A stretch of DNA of 12,541 bases from Bacteroidota bacterium (GTDB taxonomy: Bacteria > Bacteroidota > Bacteroidia > Bacteroidales > JADFUO01). Positions 1 through 6,312 of the stretch are shown one piece after another. Positions within the stretch are counted from its first letter, which is position 1, and the number at the start of each line of letters is the position of its first letter. The DNA lies in contig JADFUO010000387.1 in assembly GCA_015222115.1 (NCBI GenBank), positions 1 to 12,541 of the forward strand. The letters are read 5' to 3'. A model generated the notes under the pieces. It had not been told where the DNA came from and searched no databases. It worked only from the letters and a program-made list of their open reading frames with translations. Position numbers and translations under genes: made by a program.

Positions 1-1
1 A

Positions 2-143
2 TTAAAGTCAGAAATAAGATTAATTGAAAATAATTTTAAAAGAAAAATCCAAGCTTGAAGAACTTCCGCAACTTATTAATAATCTTAATGATATTATGAA
101 CCAGGTGATACAAAAAGTTAAAGAAGATTTTCATAAAGCTTGA
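2..143 (+). CDS. 3' end of an unidentified gene, possibly frameshifted
   Basis: The left edge carries what looks like the C-terminal tail of a protein of unknown function. Frame 2 is open from the edge and reads LKSEIRLIENNFK before stopping at 56-58. Frame 3 is open from 24 to the TGA at 141-143 and ends in a charged, helix-like tail (KLEELPQLINNLNDIM, then QKVKEDFHKA). If one base is removed from the A-run at 38-41, the two frames join into one continuous helical, Lys/Glu/Leu-rich segment. That suggests a single coding tail carrying a +1 frameshift, a sequencing error, or a decayed gene. In many Bacteroidota the gene before ssb is mutY, but I see no mutY signature here and cannot name the family. 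Low confidence because only about 45 codons are visible. Confidence 0.35.
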
Positions 144-170
144 CACATAATTTACGACATTTTTTATTTT

Positions 171-204
171 TTTGTATTAATGAATGATTAAACAATTAAT
201 TTTG
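171..204 (+). promoter_or_regulatory. Bacteroidota-type promoter of ssb
   Basis: The -7 element TAATTTTG at 197-204 matches the Bacteroidota consensus TAnnTTTG exactly. A TTTG at 171-174 lies 22 bases upstream, close to the usual spacing for the -33 element. Transcription would start near 209-213, leaving a leader of about 30 bases before the ssb ATG at 242. That leader is A-rich with no Shine-Dalgarno sequence, as is common in this phylum. The assignment rests on sequence match only. Confidence 0.65.
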
Positions 205-241
205 CAAATAATAAAAGTATTAACATTTAAATTAAACAAAA

Positions 242-655
242 ATGGCAGGAGTAAATAAAGTTATTTTGATTGGGAACCTCGGAAAGGACCCCGATATTTT
301 TAATTTCGAAAACGGAGTTAAAAAAGCATCATTTCCGTTAGCTACAACCGAAAGTTACAAAGATAAAGAAGGTAATAGGGTTGACCAAACCGAATGGCAC
401 AATATTGTGTTGTGGCGTGGTCTGGCTGAAGTAGCTGAAAAATATTTAAACAAAGGGAAACAGATTTATCTGGAAGGAAGAATAAGAACCCGCTCATGGG
501 ACGACAAAGACGGTAACAAAAGATACACTACCGAAATTTTAGGCGATAACATGACTATGCTTGGAGGACGTAGAGACCAGAATGAAACCCAGCAAAACAA
601 AGTTGAGGAGCCGCCTGCATCTGAACCCACATCGGAAGACGATTTGCCTTTCTAA
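242..655 (+). CDS. ssb: single-stranded DNA-binding protein SSB
   Basis: SSB coats single-stranded DNA during replication, recombination and repair, and recruits partner enzymes through its C-terminal tip. The 137-residue product starts MAGVNKVILIGNLGKDPDI, the classic first strand of the bacterial SSB OB-fold, which covers about residues 1-108. It includes the conserved TEWHNIVLWRGLAEVAEKYL and KGKQIYLEGRIRTRSW segments with the aromatic residues that stack on DNA. A short polar linker (about 110-130) leads to the acidic tip DDLPF (133-137), the usual protein-interaction tail. Length is normal for a bacterial SSB. It has its own promoter just upstream. In many Bacteroidota ssb lies directly before gldE and gldD on the same strand; here those genes are about 4 kb away and inverted. 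Identification is secure. Confidence 0.97.
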   Translation: MAGVNKVILIGNLGKDPDIFNFENGVKKASFPLATTESYKDKEGNRVDQTEWHNIVLWRGLAEVAEKYLNKGKQIYLEGRIRTRSWDDKDGNKRYTTEILGDNMTMLGGRRDQNETQQNKVEEPPASEPTSEDDLPF

Positions 656-657
656 AA

Positions 658-696
658 TATAAATTTTTCATCTTTTTGAGTAATTTATAATTTTTT
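658..696 (+). terminator. possible AT-rich intrinsic terminator after ssb
   Basis: Two 8-base arms, TATAAATT at 658-665 and AATTTATA at 682-689, are perfect reverse complements around a 16-base loop. A run of six T follows at 691-696, and the structure begins three bases after the ssb stop codon. Position and T-run fit an intrinsic terminator between the converging ssb and corA genes. The all-AT stem is weak and could arise by chance in this composition. Confidence 0.35.
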
Positions 697-754
697 AGGA
701 AGTTGATGAGAAGTCAGGATGTCTGAAATTATCATGGAAATAATATCGTTTCTT

Positions 755-1663
755 TCACATCCATTTTCTTTTTTTGAAATATGATATCATTAAAAAGACG
801 ATCACTACCATTGAAATGATAATTATCCAAAATGCTTTCGGGTCATTTGAAAAAGGTAGCCCAAGATTCATACCATATAATCCTGTGATAAAAGTAAGGG
901 GAAGCAATATCGCGGATACCATTGTAAGCACTTTCATTATTTCATTTATCCTGTTAGTCTGCAGCGAATCAAATGTTTTTGACAATCCCTCAATCAACTC
1001 CTGATAGTCTTCGGTCATATCCCACATTTTTTGGTAGTAGTCAAGAATATTACCCCAATAGTCTTCCATGTTTTCGGCAAAACCTTTAATAGCACCGGTT
1101 TCAAATTTACTGAACAACCTTAGCTGAGGCTTGAACATAGTGTTGAGTAATATGACATTTTTCCTGCTAACCGAAATTTGTTCAATTGTTTTTTTAGCCC
1201 GTTTACTAAATAGTTCCTGGCTAATATATTCCAGTTCGCTTCCTACCTTGCGTATCATCAAAAGTGATTTCGTCATCAGCTTTTCCAATATTTTGTATAA
1301 TAATGCATCGCTTGAATTAACTTTAAACTCTTCTTTTCTGGCTTCCTGTTCAAGGGCGTCTTTAAACATTTGGGTAACTATCCAATGCGATTGACCGATA
1401 GTAATTATATAATCTTCGCCCCAGAAAATTTTAACCTCTTTGGTTTGTAAAAATATATCCGATTTGTCAAAATCAGGAAAGTGCAATATCAGAAAATAAT
1501 AATCGTCGTAAATATCAATTTTGGGTCTTTGGTTATAAGTGCGACAGTCTTCAATATCAAGGGGATGAAAATGAAAATTATCTTTCAGATATTTAAGGTC
1601 TTCTTCCGACGGGTTGAGAATGTGGTGCCACTTTAATGTGCCTATTTTTATGGTTTCAATCAT
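755..1663 (-). CDS. corA: CorA family magnesium (or cobalt/nickel) transport protein
   Basis: This is a CorA-type divalent cation channel of the inner membrane, which normally forms a pentamer and imports Mg2+. With the start chosen here the product has 302 residues. A long cytoplasmic N-terminal domain with charged helices is followed by two membrane segments at the C terminus: one around VLTMVSAILLPLTFITGLYG and one around FWIIIISMVVIVFLMISYF. Between them is the family signature GMN (residues 264-266), the selectivity loop. The short basic tail KKRKWM also fits the family. The frame is open to an earlier ATG at 1718-1720 (321 residues), but I prefer the ATG at 1661-1663. It follows a strong Shine-Dalgarno sequence, the N terminus MIETIKIGTLKW is typical of CorA proteins, and the nearest promoter match would put the transcript start almost on the earlier ATG. 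It converges on ssb. Ion specificity cannot be read from the sequence. Confidence 0.93.
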   Translation of the reverse strand: MIETIKIGTLKWHHILNPSEEDLKYLKDNFHFHPLDIEDCRTYNQRPKIDIYDDYYFLILHFPDFDKSDIFLQTKEVKIFWGEDYIITIGQSHWIVTQMFKDALEQEARKEEFKVNSSDALLYKILEKLMTKSLLMIRKVGSELEYISQELFSKRAKKTIEQISVSRKNVILLNTMFKPQLRLFSKFETGAIKGFAENMEDYWGNILDYYQKMWDMTEDYQELIEGLSKTFDSLQTNRINEIMKVLTMVSAILLPLTFITGLYGMNLGLPFSNDPKAFWIIIISMVVIVFLMISYFKKRKWM

Positions 1664-1666
1664 ATA

Positions 1667-1674
1667 CCCTCCCC
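1667..1674 (-). promoter_or_regulatory. strong Shine-Dalgarno sequence that sets the corA start
   Basis: On the minus strand GGGGAGGG ends three bases before the ATG at 1663-1661. Such a purine-rich anti-16S match is unusual in this window, where the other starts are preceded by A/T-rich sequence, so it is good evidence for the internal corA start. Confidence 0.65.
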
Positions 1675-1727
1675 TTTTTTTATTGATTTTTACATTCCGG
1701 TAATATTTTTTGCGGCTCAAAAGTAAA

Positions 1728-1735
1728 CAAATTTA
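1728..1735 (-). promoter_or_regulatory. candidate -7 element of the corA promoter
   Basis: Minus-strand TAAATTTG (1735 to 1728) matches TAnnTTTG exactly. It predicts a transcript start near 1722 and a leader of about 60 bases to the corA ATG at 1663. No clear -33 TTTG is present at the expected distance, so the call is tentative. Confidence 0.4.
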
Positions 1736-1773
1736 TTAAATTATTAAAATCCCTTTAGATAATTAAAAAAAAT

Positions 1774-1914
1774 ATGAATAATGATAAAGCAGAATTTGAT
1801 GATACTATTATTATTCATACGGCCCCGAAAAGACAACATATATTCAAACTAATAACTCTGCAGATTTTCAGACAAACCCTACATCACAATCAATTTTTTA
1901 GTTTTAATACGTGA
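1774..1914 (+). CDS. short orphan ORF of 46 residues, unknown function
   Basis: A plus-strand ORF runs from ATG 1774 to TGA 1912-1914 in the gap between the divergently placed corA and carboxypeptidase genes. Its last 36 bases lie antisense to the 3' end of the carboxypeptidase gene. The first half reads MNNDKAEFDDTIIIHTAPKR, which looks like a normal soluble N terminus. The second half is basic and hydrophobic without a recognisable motif. No exact TAnnTTTG promoter or Shine-Dalgarno sequence precedes it. It could be a small real gene, the remains of a larger gene truncated by rearrangement, or a chance ORF. I recognise no family and keep confidence low. Confidence 0.2.
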   Translation: MNNDKAEFDDTIIIHTAPKRQHIFKLITLQIFRQTLHHNQFFSFNT

Positions 1915-4236
1915 TTCTGAACTGATAATTGAATAGTAATAAATTCCGGGATTCCAGTCGGCAACTGAAATAATAATATTATTATGATTTTTTTTCAAAT
2001 CATAAACACCGGTTTGTTGTCCGGCAGAATTATAAATTACCATTTTAGCATAATCCATTTTTTCAGGGATCAGATAATTAAACCTTACTGTGGAATTTGC
2101 CGGATTTGGAATTGAGTTTGATATTGTTATGTCTGGAGCACCGGAGAGATCGTCAACTGAAGTAAAAACATCAATTACCGAAACCGTCAGATCATCAAAA
2201 TGAAAACCATTTTCAGTTACCCAGGTATCGCTTTTTAAAGTAAATCTGAATTTTACAGTTTCACCTAAATAATCCTGCAGATTCATTTCTTCTTTAACCC
2301 AAGAAGTCTGAAAACCGTCATATAAAGGTTCACCGCTTGCCTGATTATTATTACCGGGTTTGGTATATTTTCCTGATAAAGGTTCCCATGAGCTTCCTCC
2401 GTTAGTAGATATTTTTACCTGAACATAATCCCAGCCGGCTTCAATCTCCCATATTGCCCAGAAATTTAAAACTGCAAATACTGAATTTGTCAAATCAATT
2501 TCCTGGGTTAAAGTTGTTGAATTAGTTTGATTGTTATTATAATTCCCATAAGGTGAATCGGTTATTGAGCCTGTTGGTGAGTGATACTGGTCATTTGAAA
2601 TTCCCCAGCCTCCCGACCAGTTGGTGATTGTGTTTCCGTCATCTTCAAAAATGATAACTGCTTCACCGAATATTTTAGTTATTGTATCGGAAACAATAAA
2701 ATCGTCGTTATCAACCGATAATAAATATTTTATTTCCTGTCCGATCTGAATTGACGGATCTAAAGAGTAAGAAATTGAATCATCATCATTTTCAAGAAGT
2801 TCAAGATTAGAAAAAACAACTGGTTCGCCAATTTCAGTAATTTCAGTGCCTAAGGGCTGGATAGAAACAGTAAAATCAGTGGAGTCAATTAAACCAAGTC
2901 TTTGAATACTAAAACTAAAAAATCCGGTTAAATCACCTGTAGTTAAAGGTGATGTGTCATCAATATCAGCATATTTTCCGGCAAGTCGTACTGCTAAAAT
3001 ATTTTGCAACATATTCTCCTGACAAAGAGGGATAATTCTGGGTATGGGCGGCCAAAATCCGTCATTGCCACTTCCTACTTCAGGTGTGTAAGACAGTATT
3101 TTTGGTTTTTCGTCCTGCTCGCCGTACATCCAGTCATCCGAACTGCCGTTTGTCGGGTATATCGTGGTACTTCCGGGCCCGTAAGTATAATTATTATCCT
3201 GAGTCATCATTTCAGCAAAACTCATAAAAATATCATGGTCGGGGCATAGGTCTTCAATGTAACCCCACGGCGAAAGCAAAAGGTTGCCGTAAGAATGATA
3301 ATTTAATGCGATTTTAAATTCATGTTCATTACAAAAGTCCCTGATAGTTTGGTTTTCCGGCTCTGAGAAAGGTGCTGTACCTCTGTATGTTTCTGACCAT
3401 GGATCGGGTGAAGACCCATTATTATCATAGCCCCACATATATCCATAATTCCTGTTGGGGTCAACTCCAAATGATCCTCCGCCGTTATCTCTCCTGTTTT
3501 TCCTCCACATTCCTCCGCCATTCGGATTGGTAGTTTCATTGTAAACATATCCGTCAGGGTTTATGCAGGGAACAAAATACATTTCGGTATTATCCACCAA
3601 ATTCTGAATATCAGAATCTGTGTCATAATTTTCTAAAAGATAATACATATAAAACAACATTTGCTGAACACTAATCGGTTCGCGGGCATGATGTAAGGCA
3701 GTGTAAAGCACTTCGGGTTCATCTTCGTTAATATTTGCATTATCCGAAATTTTGACAAAGTAAATCGGACGTCCTTCAATTGATGTAAGATTACCAATTT
3801 GTGCCTTTTCAGTGATGAGGTCGGGATATTGTGACCTCATATTATCAAGATGGTCAAGCGTTTCGCTTAAGGTACAAAAGCCACCCATTGAGCCGTAATC
3901 CCAATCCTCAGGAACAGGATATTCCTGTCCGGGTGTACGGTCAACCTTTAAATCTTTAAAAGCAGCATTTCTTTCCTCGTAAAACTTTGAAACATCATCA
4001 ATTAATATTTCATATTTAAAATTTTTCGAATCAAGAAGATTAATTTCATTTTCTGATAAATCAGTTATCAGGAAAATGCCTTTTTTTAATTCGCCGTTAT
4101 CAACTGCAATACCGGTTTTAGCTAAAACTTCTAATTCTTCATCATTAGCAAAAATTTTGACCTTTGAATATTTTTGAACTTGTGAAAAAGAATGAAGTGA
4201 AATAATTAATAATACAAAAAATAATGTAGGTTTCAT
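1879..4236 (-). CDS. secreted M14 zinc carboxypeptidase with T9SS sorting domain
   Basis: A 785-residue exported metallopeptidase expected to remove C-terminal residues from peptides outside the cell. A signal peptide (MKPTLFFVLLIISLHSFS, likely cut before Gln19) and a propeptide-like region to about 115 precede the M14 catalytic domain (about 118-425). The zinc site is visible as HHARE (His183, Glu186) with the third ligand His314 in NYHSYG. Substrate-binding residues lie in NPDG (226-229), WRKNRR (244-249) and DPNRN (259-263). The catalytic Glu is probably Glu386 in SYTPEVGSG. An Ig-like stretch (about 430-525) and a MAM/jelly-roll-like domain ending GFHFDDLTVSV (about 525-690) follow. The C terminus (about 703-785) is a type A T9SS sorting domain: SNSIPNPANSTVRFNY, WNPGIYYYSI and a final KKLIVM. 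The gene lies 78 bases after gldD on the same strand, with no clear promoter between, so it may be co-transcribed with gldE-gldD. Cargo status and exact specificity are inferred. Confidence 0.93.
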   Translation of the reverse strand: MKPTLFFVLLIISLHSFSQVQKYSKVKIFANDEELEVLAKTGIAVDNGELKKGIFLITDLSENEINLLDSKNFKYEILIDDVSKFYEERNAAFKDLKVDRTPGQEYPVPEDWDYGSMGGFCTLSETLDHLDNMRSQYPDLITEKAQIGNLTSIEGRPIYFVKISDNANINEDEPEVLYTALHHAREPISVQQMLFYMYYLLENYDTDSDIQNLVDNTEMYFVPCINPDGYVYNETTNPNGGGMWRKNRRDNGGGSFGVDPNRNYGYMWGYDNNGSSPDPWSETYRGTAPFSEPENQTIRDFCNEHEFKIALNYHSYGNLLLSPWGYIEDLCPDHDIFMSFAEMMTQDNNYTYGPGSTTIYPTNGSSDDWMYGEQDEKPKILSYTPEVGSGNDGFWPPIPRIIPLCQENMLQNILAVRLAGKYADIDDTSPLTTGDLTGFFSFSIQRLGLIDSTDFTVSIQPLGTEITEIGEPVVFSNLELLENDDDSISYSLDPSIQIGQEIKYLLSVDNDDFIVSDTITKIFGEAVIIFEDDGNTITNWSGGWGISNDQYHSPTGSITDSPYGNYNNNQTNSTTLTQEIDLTNSVFAVLNFWAIWEIEAGWDYVQVKISTNGGSSWEPLSGKYTKPGNNNQASGEPLYDGFQTSWVKEEMNLQDYLGETVKFRFTLKSDTWVTENGFHFDDLTVSVIDVFTSVDDLSGAPDITISNSIPNPANSTVRFNYLIPEKMDYAKMVIYNSAGQQTGVYDLKKNHNNIIISVADWNPGIYYYSIISSESRIKTKKLIVM

Positions 4237-4314
4237 AATTAATTTTATTTATATGTTTAATTTATTCAAGACAACTAATGATAAAAAATGGTTGCCTGTT
4301 TTTATTTAACTTCC

Positions 4315-4905
4315 CTATTTCCATTTAAAAGTATTGATCATTTGCTCAATGTCCTGTTTCAGAAAATCAATTACAGGAGCTAATGAATCATTGTTGGGGA
4401 CTATGTTAAAATACAAAGCGCCTCTTAAAAAATGCTTTGTACTGTCGGTGATAAAAAACTGGTAAGGTGAAGCAGCGCCTATTCCTTTTATCTCATATAT
4501 CAAGCCAAATGTTTTGTCATGTTCATTAATAATCAGTTTCTCATTAATTGCACTTGCCTTGGGAATATGCTTTACTACCATTGTTCGTGCATCTTCAAGA
4601 TAATCTGCCAGGTTATTATCAACAACTTTGTAACTTAAATGCAATCTCCCTTTAAATTGAGGGAAATCAATATTTATCCAATATGGTTCATCAGGAGCAA
4701 ATTTGTCGGGGGTAATTTGTGCATAAACCGGGTATTCAAATGTATATGGATATATTGAGTCAAGAAGCCGATATTGTTTTTCGGGCAGGTCAATCCTGAA
4801 ATAGCCTCTTGGCTTTGGAACATAATCATTTCCACAGGAAAAAAATAAATTTATCAGAAAGGCTAAAAGAAATACAACCGGAAAATATTTATTTTTTATC
4901 AACAT
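4315..4905 (-). CDS. gldD: gliding motility lipoprotein GldD
   Basis: GldD is a lipoprotein required, in the Flavobacterium model, for gliding motility and for secretion through the type IX system. Its biochemical role is not well settled. The 196-residue product has a lipoprotein signal peptide with a hydrophobic stretch and the lipobox LFFSC, so Cys24 is the predicted lipidated residue. The following DYVPKPRGYFRIDLPEKQY is a strong GldD family signature. The rest of the protein is a soluble mixed domain of normal length for GldD. Its start overlaps the 3' end of gldE by 17 bases, implying translational coupling. The gldE-gldD order is the usual one in Bacteroidota. Identification is secure. 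Confidence 0.95.
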   Translation of the reverse strand: MLIKNKYFPVVFLLAFLINLFFSCGNDYVPKPRGYFRIDLPEKQYRLLDSIYPYTFEYPVYAQITPDKFAPDEPYWINIDFPQFKGRLHLSYKVVDNNLADYLEDARTMVVKHIPKASAINEKLIINEHDKTFGLIYEIKGIGAASPYQFFITDSTKHFLRGALYFNIVPNNDSLAPVIDFLKQDIEQMINTFKWK

Positions 4906-6244
4906 TTTTCTTTATTGTAACTTTAATTTGTTTTATTCTTCTTTTATCAACCGAGATAATTTTAAATATAAAATCACGGAAAGTTACACTTGTATCTTTA
5001 TCAGGAATTTTTCCTTCAAGTTCCAGAATCACTCCTGCCAATGAATCAGGGTCACCTTTAACTTCATCAAAAATATCATAGTCAACTTTAATAATCTTAC
5101 AAAAATCTATTAAGGTAGTTTTTCCTTCAAAAATATAGTTATTATCATCAAGTTTTTTATAGCTGAACTCATCATCTTCAATATCAAACTCATCGCTGAT
5201 ATCTCCAACAATTTCTTCAAGTATATCTTCCAGTGTAACAATACCTGAGGTTCCGCCATATTCATCCACAACTATGGCAAGGTGTATCTTTTTTTCCTGA
5301 AATTCTTTCAGCAGGTCATTAATTTTTTTATTCTCAGGAACATAAAATGCGGGTCTGAGCAGATCTTGCCATTTAAAATTTTTGTCCTTTCCTAAATGAG
5401 GCAACAAATCCTTGATATAAAGAATTCCTTTGATATTGTCAAAAGTTTCATCATAAGCAGGTATTCTTGAATACCCCGATTCAAGAATTATTTCAAGCAA
5501 TTTCTTAAAATTAATTTCTGTGTCAATAGCTGTTACATCCGTTCTGGATTTCATAATTTCCTTAACCTCAATATCTCCGAATTTTACAATTCCTTTAAGA
5601 ATTTTGGTGTTTTCACCGGCTACATCTTCACCCGAAGTAATATCAATAGCATCCGAAAGTTCATTCATTGAAATCTGATATTTTCTTTTTGAAAGCCGCT
5701 TATCAATTACCGAAGTTGACCTGACCAAAACCGAACTTAAAGGATAAAATATTTTAATTAAAATCTGAAGAGGTATTGCCATTATTTTTGCAAATCTCAC
5801 TGAAAATTGTGTTGCATATATTTTAGGCATAATTTCACCAATAAACAAAATCAAAGCTGTAATAACAATCACCTGAATTACAAAAGCTAAAACAGGGAAA
5901 TCAGTGAGGTTAAATAATTTTGTTGTAATATAGGTTGAAAAAATTACGATCGCAACATTTATAAAGTTATTGGCAATTAATATTGTTGCAAGTAATCGTT
6001 TTGGTGATTCAAGTAAACGAATAATCAAAATATTTTTTTTTGCGGTACTTGTTTTAATTTCATTGAGTTGGGCAGGGGTTAGCGAGAAAAAAGCAATTTC
6101 CGTTCCTGAAATCATTGCTGAAAAAAACAACAACATAAAAACAATTAAAAAATTTATTACAGTGCCAAAAGTAAAAGATTTGATTATAGAGTCAAGGAGA
6201 TAAAATATTATGGTTAAATATGATTCAATATCAGGGTCTTCCAA
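4889..6244 (-). CDS. gldE: gliding motility membrane protein GldE (CNNM/CBS, CorC family)
   Basis: GldE is an inner-membrane protein of the CNNM/HlyC-CorC family, paired with GldD and linked to gliding and type IX secretion. Its 451 residues show the family order. A CNNM membrane domain (about 25-200) has several hydrophobic segments, SGTEIAFFSLTPAQL and the GEIMPK signature (136-141). A CBS pair (about 225-350) includes VVDEYGGTSGIVTLEDILEE and VGDI. A C-terminal CorC/HlyC-type domain (about 360-445) contains DEVKGDPDSLAGVILELEGK. The start codon is TTG at 6244-6242: no in-frame ATG exists between the upstream in-frame stop and this codon, and MEDPDIESYL fits the family N terminus. The closest -7 match upstream is imperfect (TAATTTCA). 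gldD overlaps its 3' end. An alternative label is a plain Mg2+/Co2+ efflux CorC, but the adjoining gldD makes GldE much the better name. Confidence 0.95.
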   Translation of the reverse strand: MEDPDIESYLTIIFYLLDSIIKSFTFGTVINFLIVFMLLFFSAMISGTEIAFFSLTPAQLNEIKTSTAKKNILIIRLLESPKRLLATILIANNFINVAIVIFSTYITTKLFNLTDFPVLAFVIQVIVITALILFIGEIMPKIYATQFSVRFAKIMAIPLQILIKIFYPLSSVLVRSTSVIDKRLSKRKYQISMNELSDAIDITSGEDVAGENTKILKGIVKFGDIEVKEIMKSRTDVTAIDTEINFKKLLEIILESGYSRIPAYDETFDNIKGILYIKDLLPHLGKDKNFKWQDLLRPAFYVPENKKINDLLKEFQEKKIHLAIVVDEYGGTSGIVTLEDILEEIVGDISDEFDIEDDEFSYKKLDDNNYIFEGKTTLIDFCKIIKVDYDIFDEVKGDPDSLAGVILELEGKIPDKDTSVTFRDFIFKIISVDKRRIKQIKVTIKKNVDKK

Positions 6245-6312
6245 AATAGTTGTATTTAATTTTATGAAATTATGTGCGTCTAATAAAAGTTATAATTAAT
6301 TTTTCACTCTGC

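Noticed and set aside
395..409. Sigma-54-like site TGGCAC-N5-TGTG, of interest because rpoN is in the window
   Set aside because: It lies inside the ssb coding sequence and its -12 half does not match TTGC.
3004..3548. ORFs of 81 residues on both strands within the carboxypeptidase gene
   Set aside because: They overlap the conserved M14 catalytic core in other frames and show no independent domain or start signal.
4271..4297. Imperfect hairpin in the gldD-peptidase gap (ACAAC to GTTGCCTGT arms)
   Set aside because: It needs a G-U pair and a loop of about 15 bases and has no proper T-run at its end; not enough for a terminator call.
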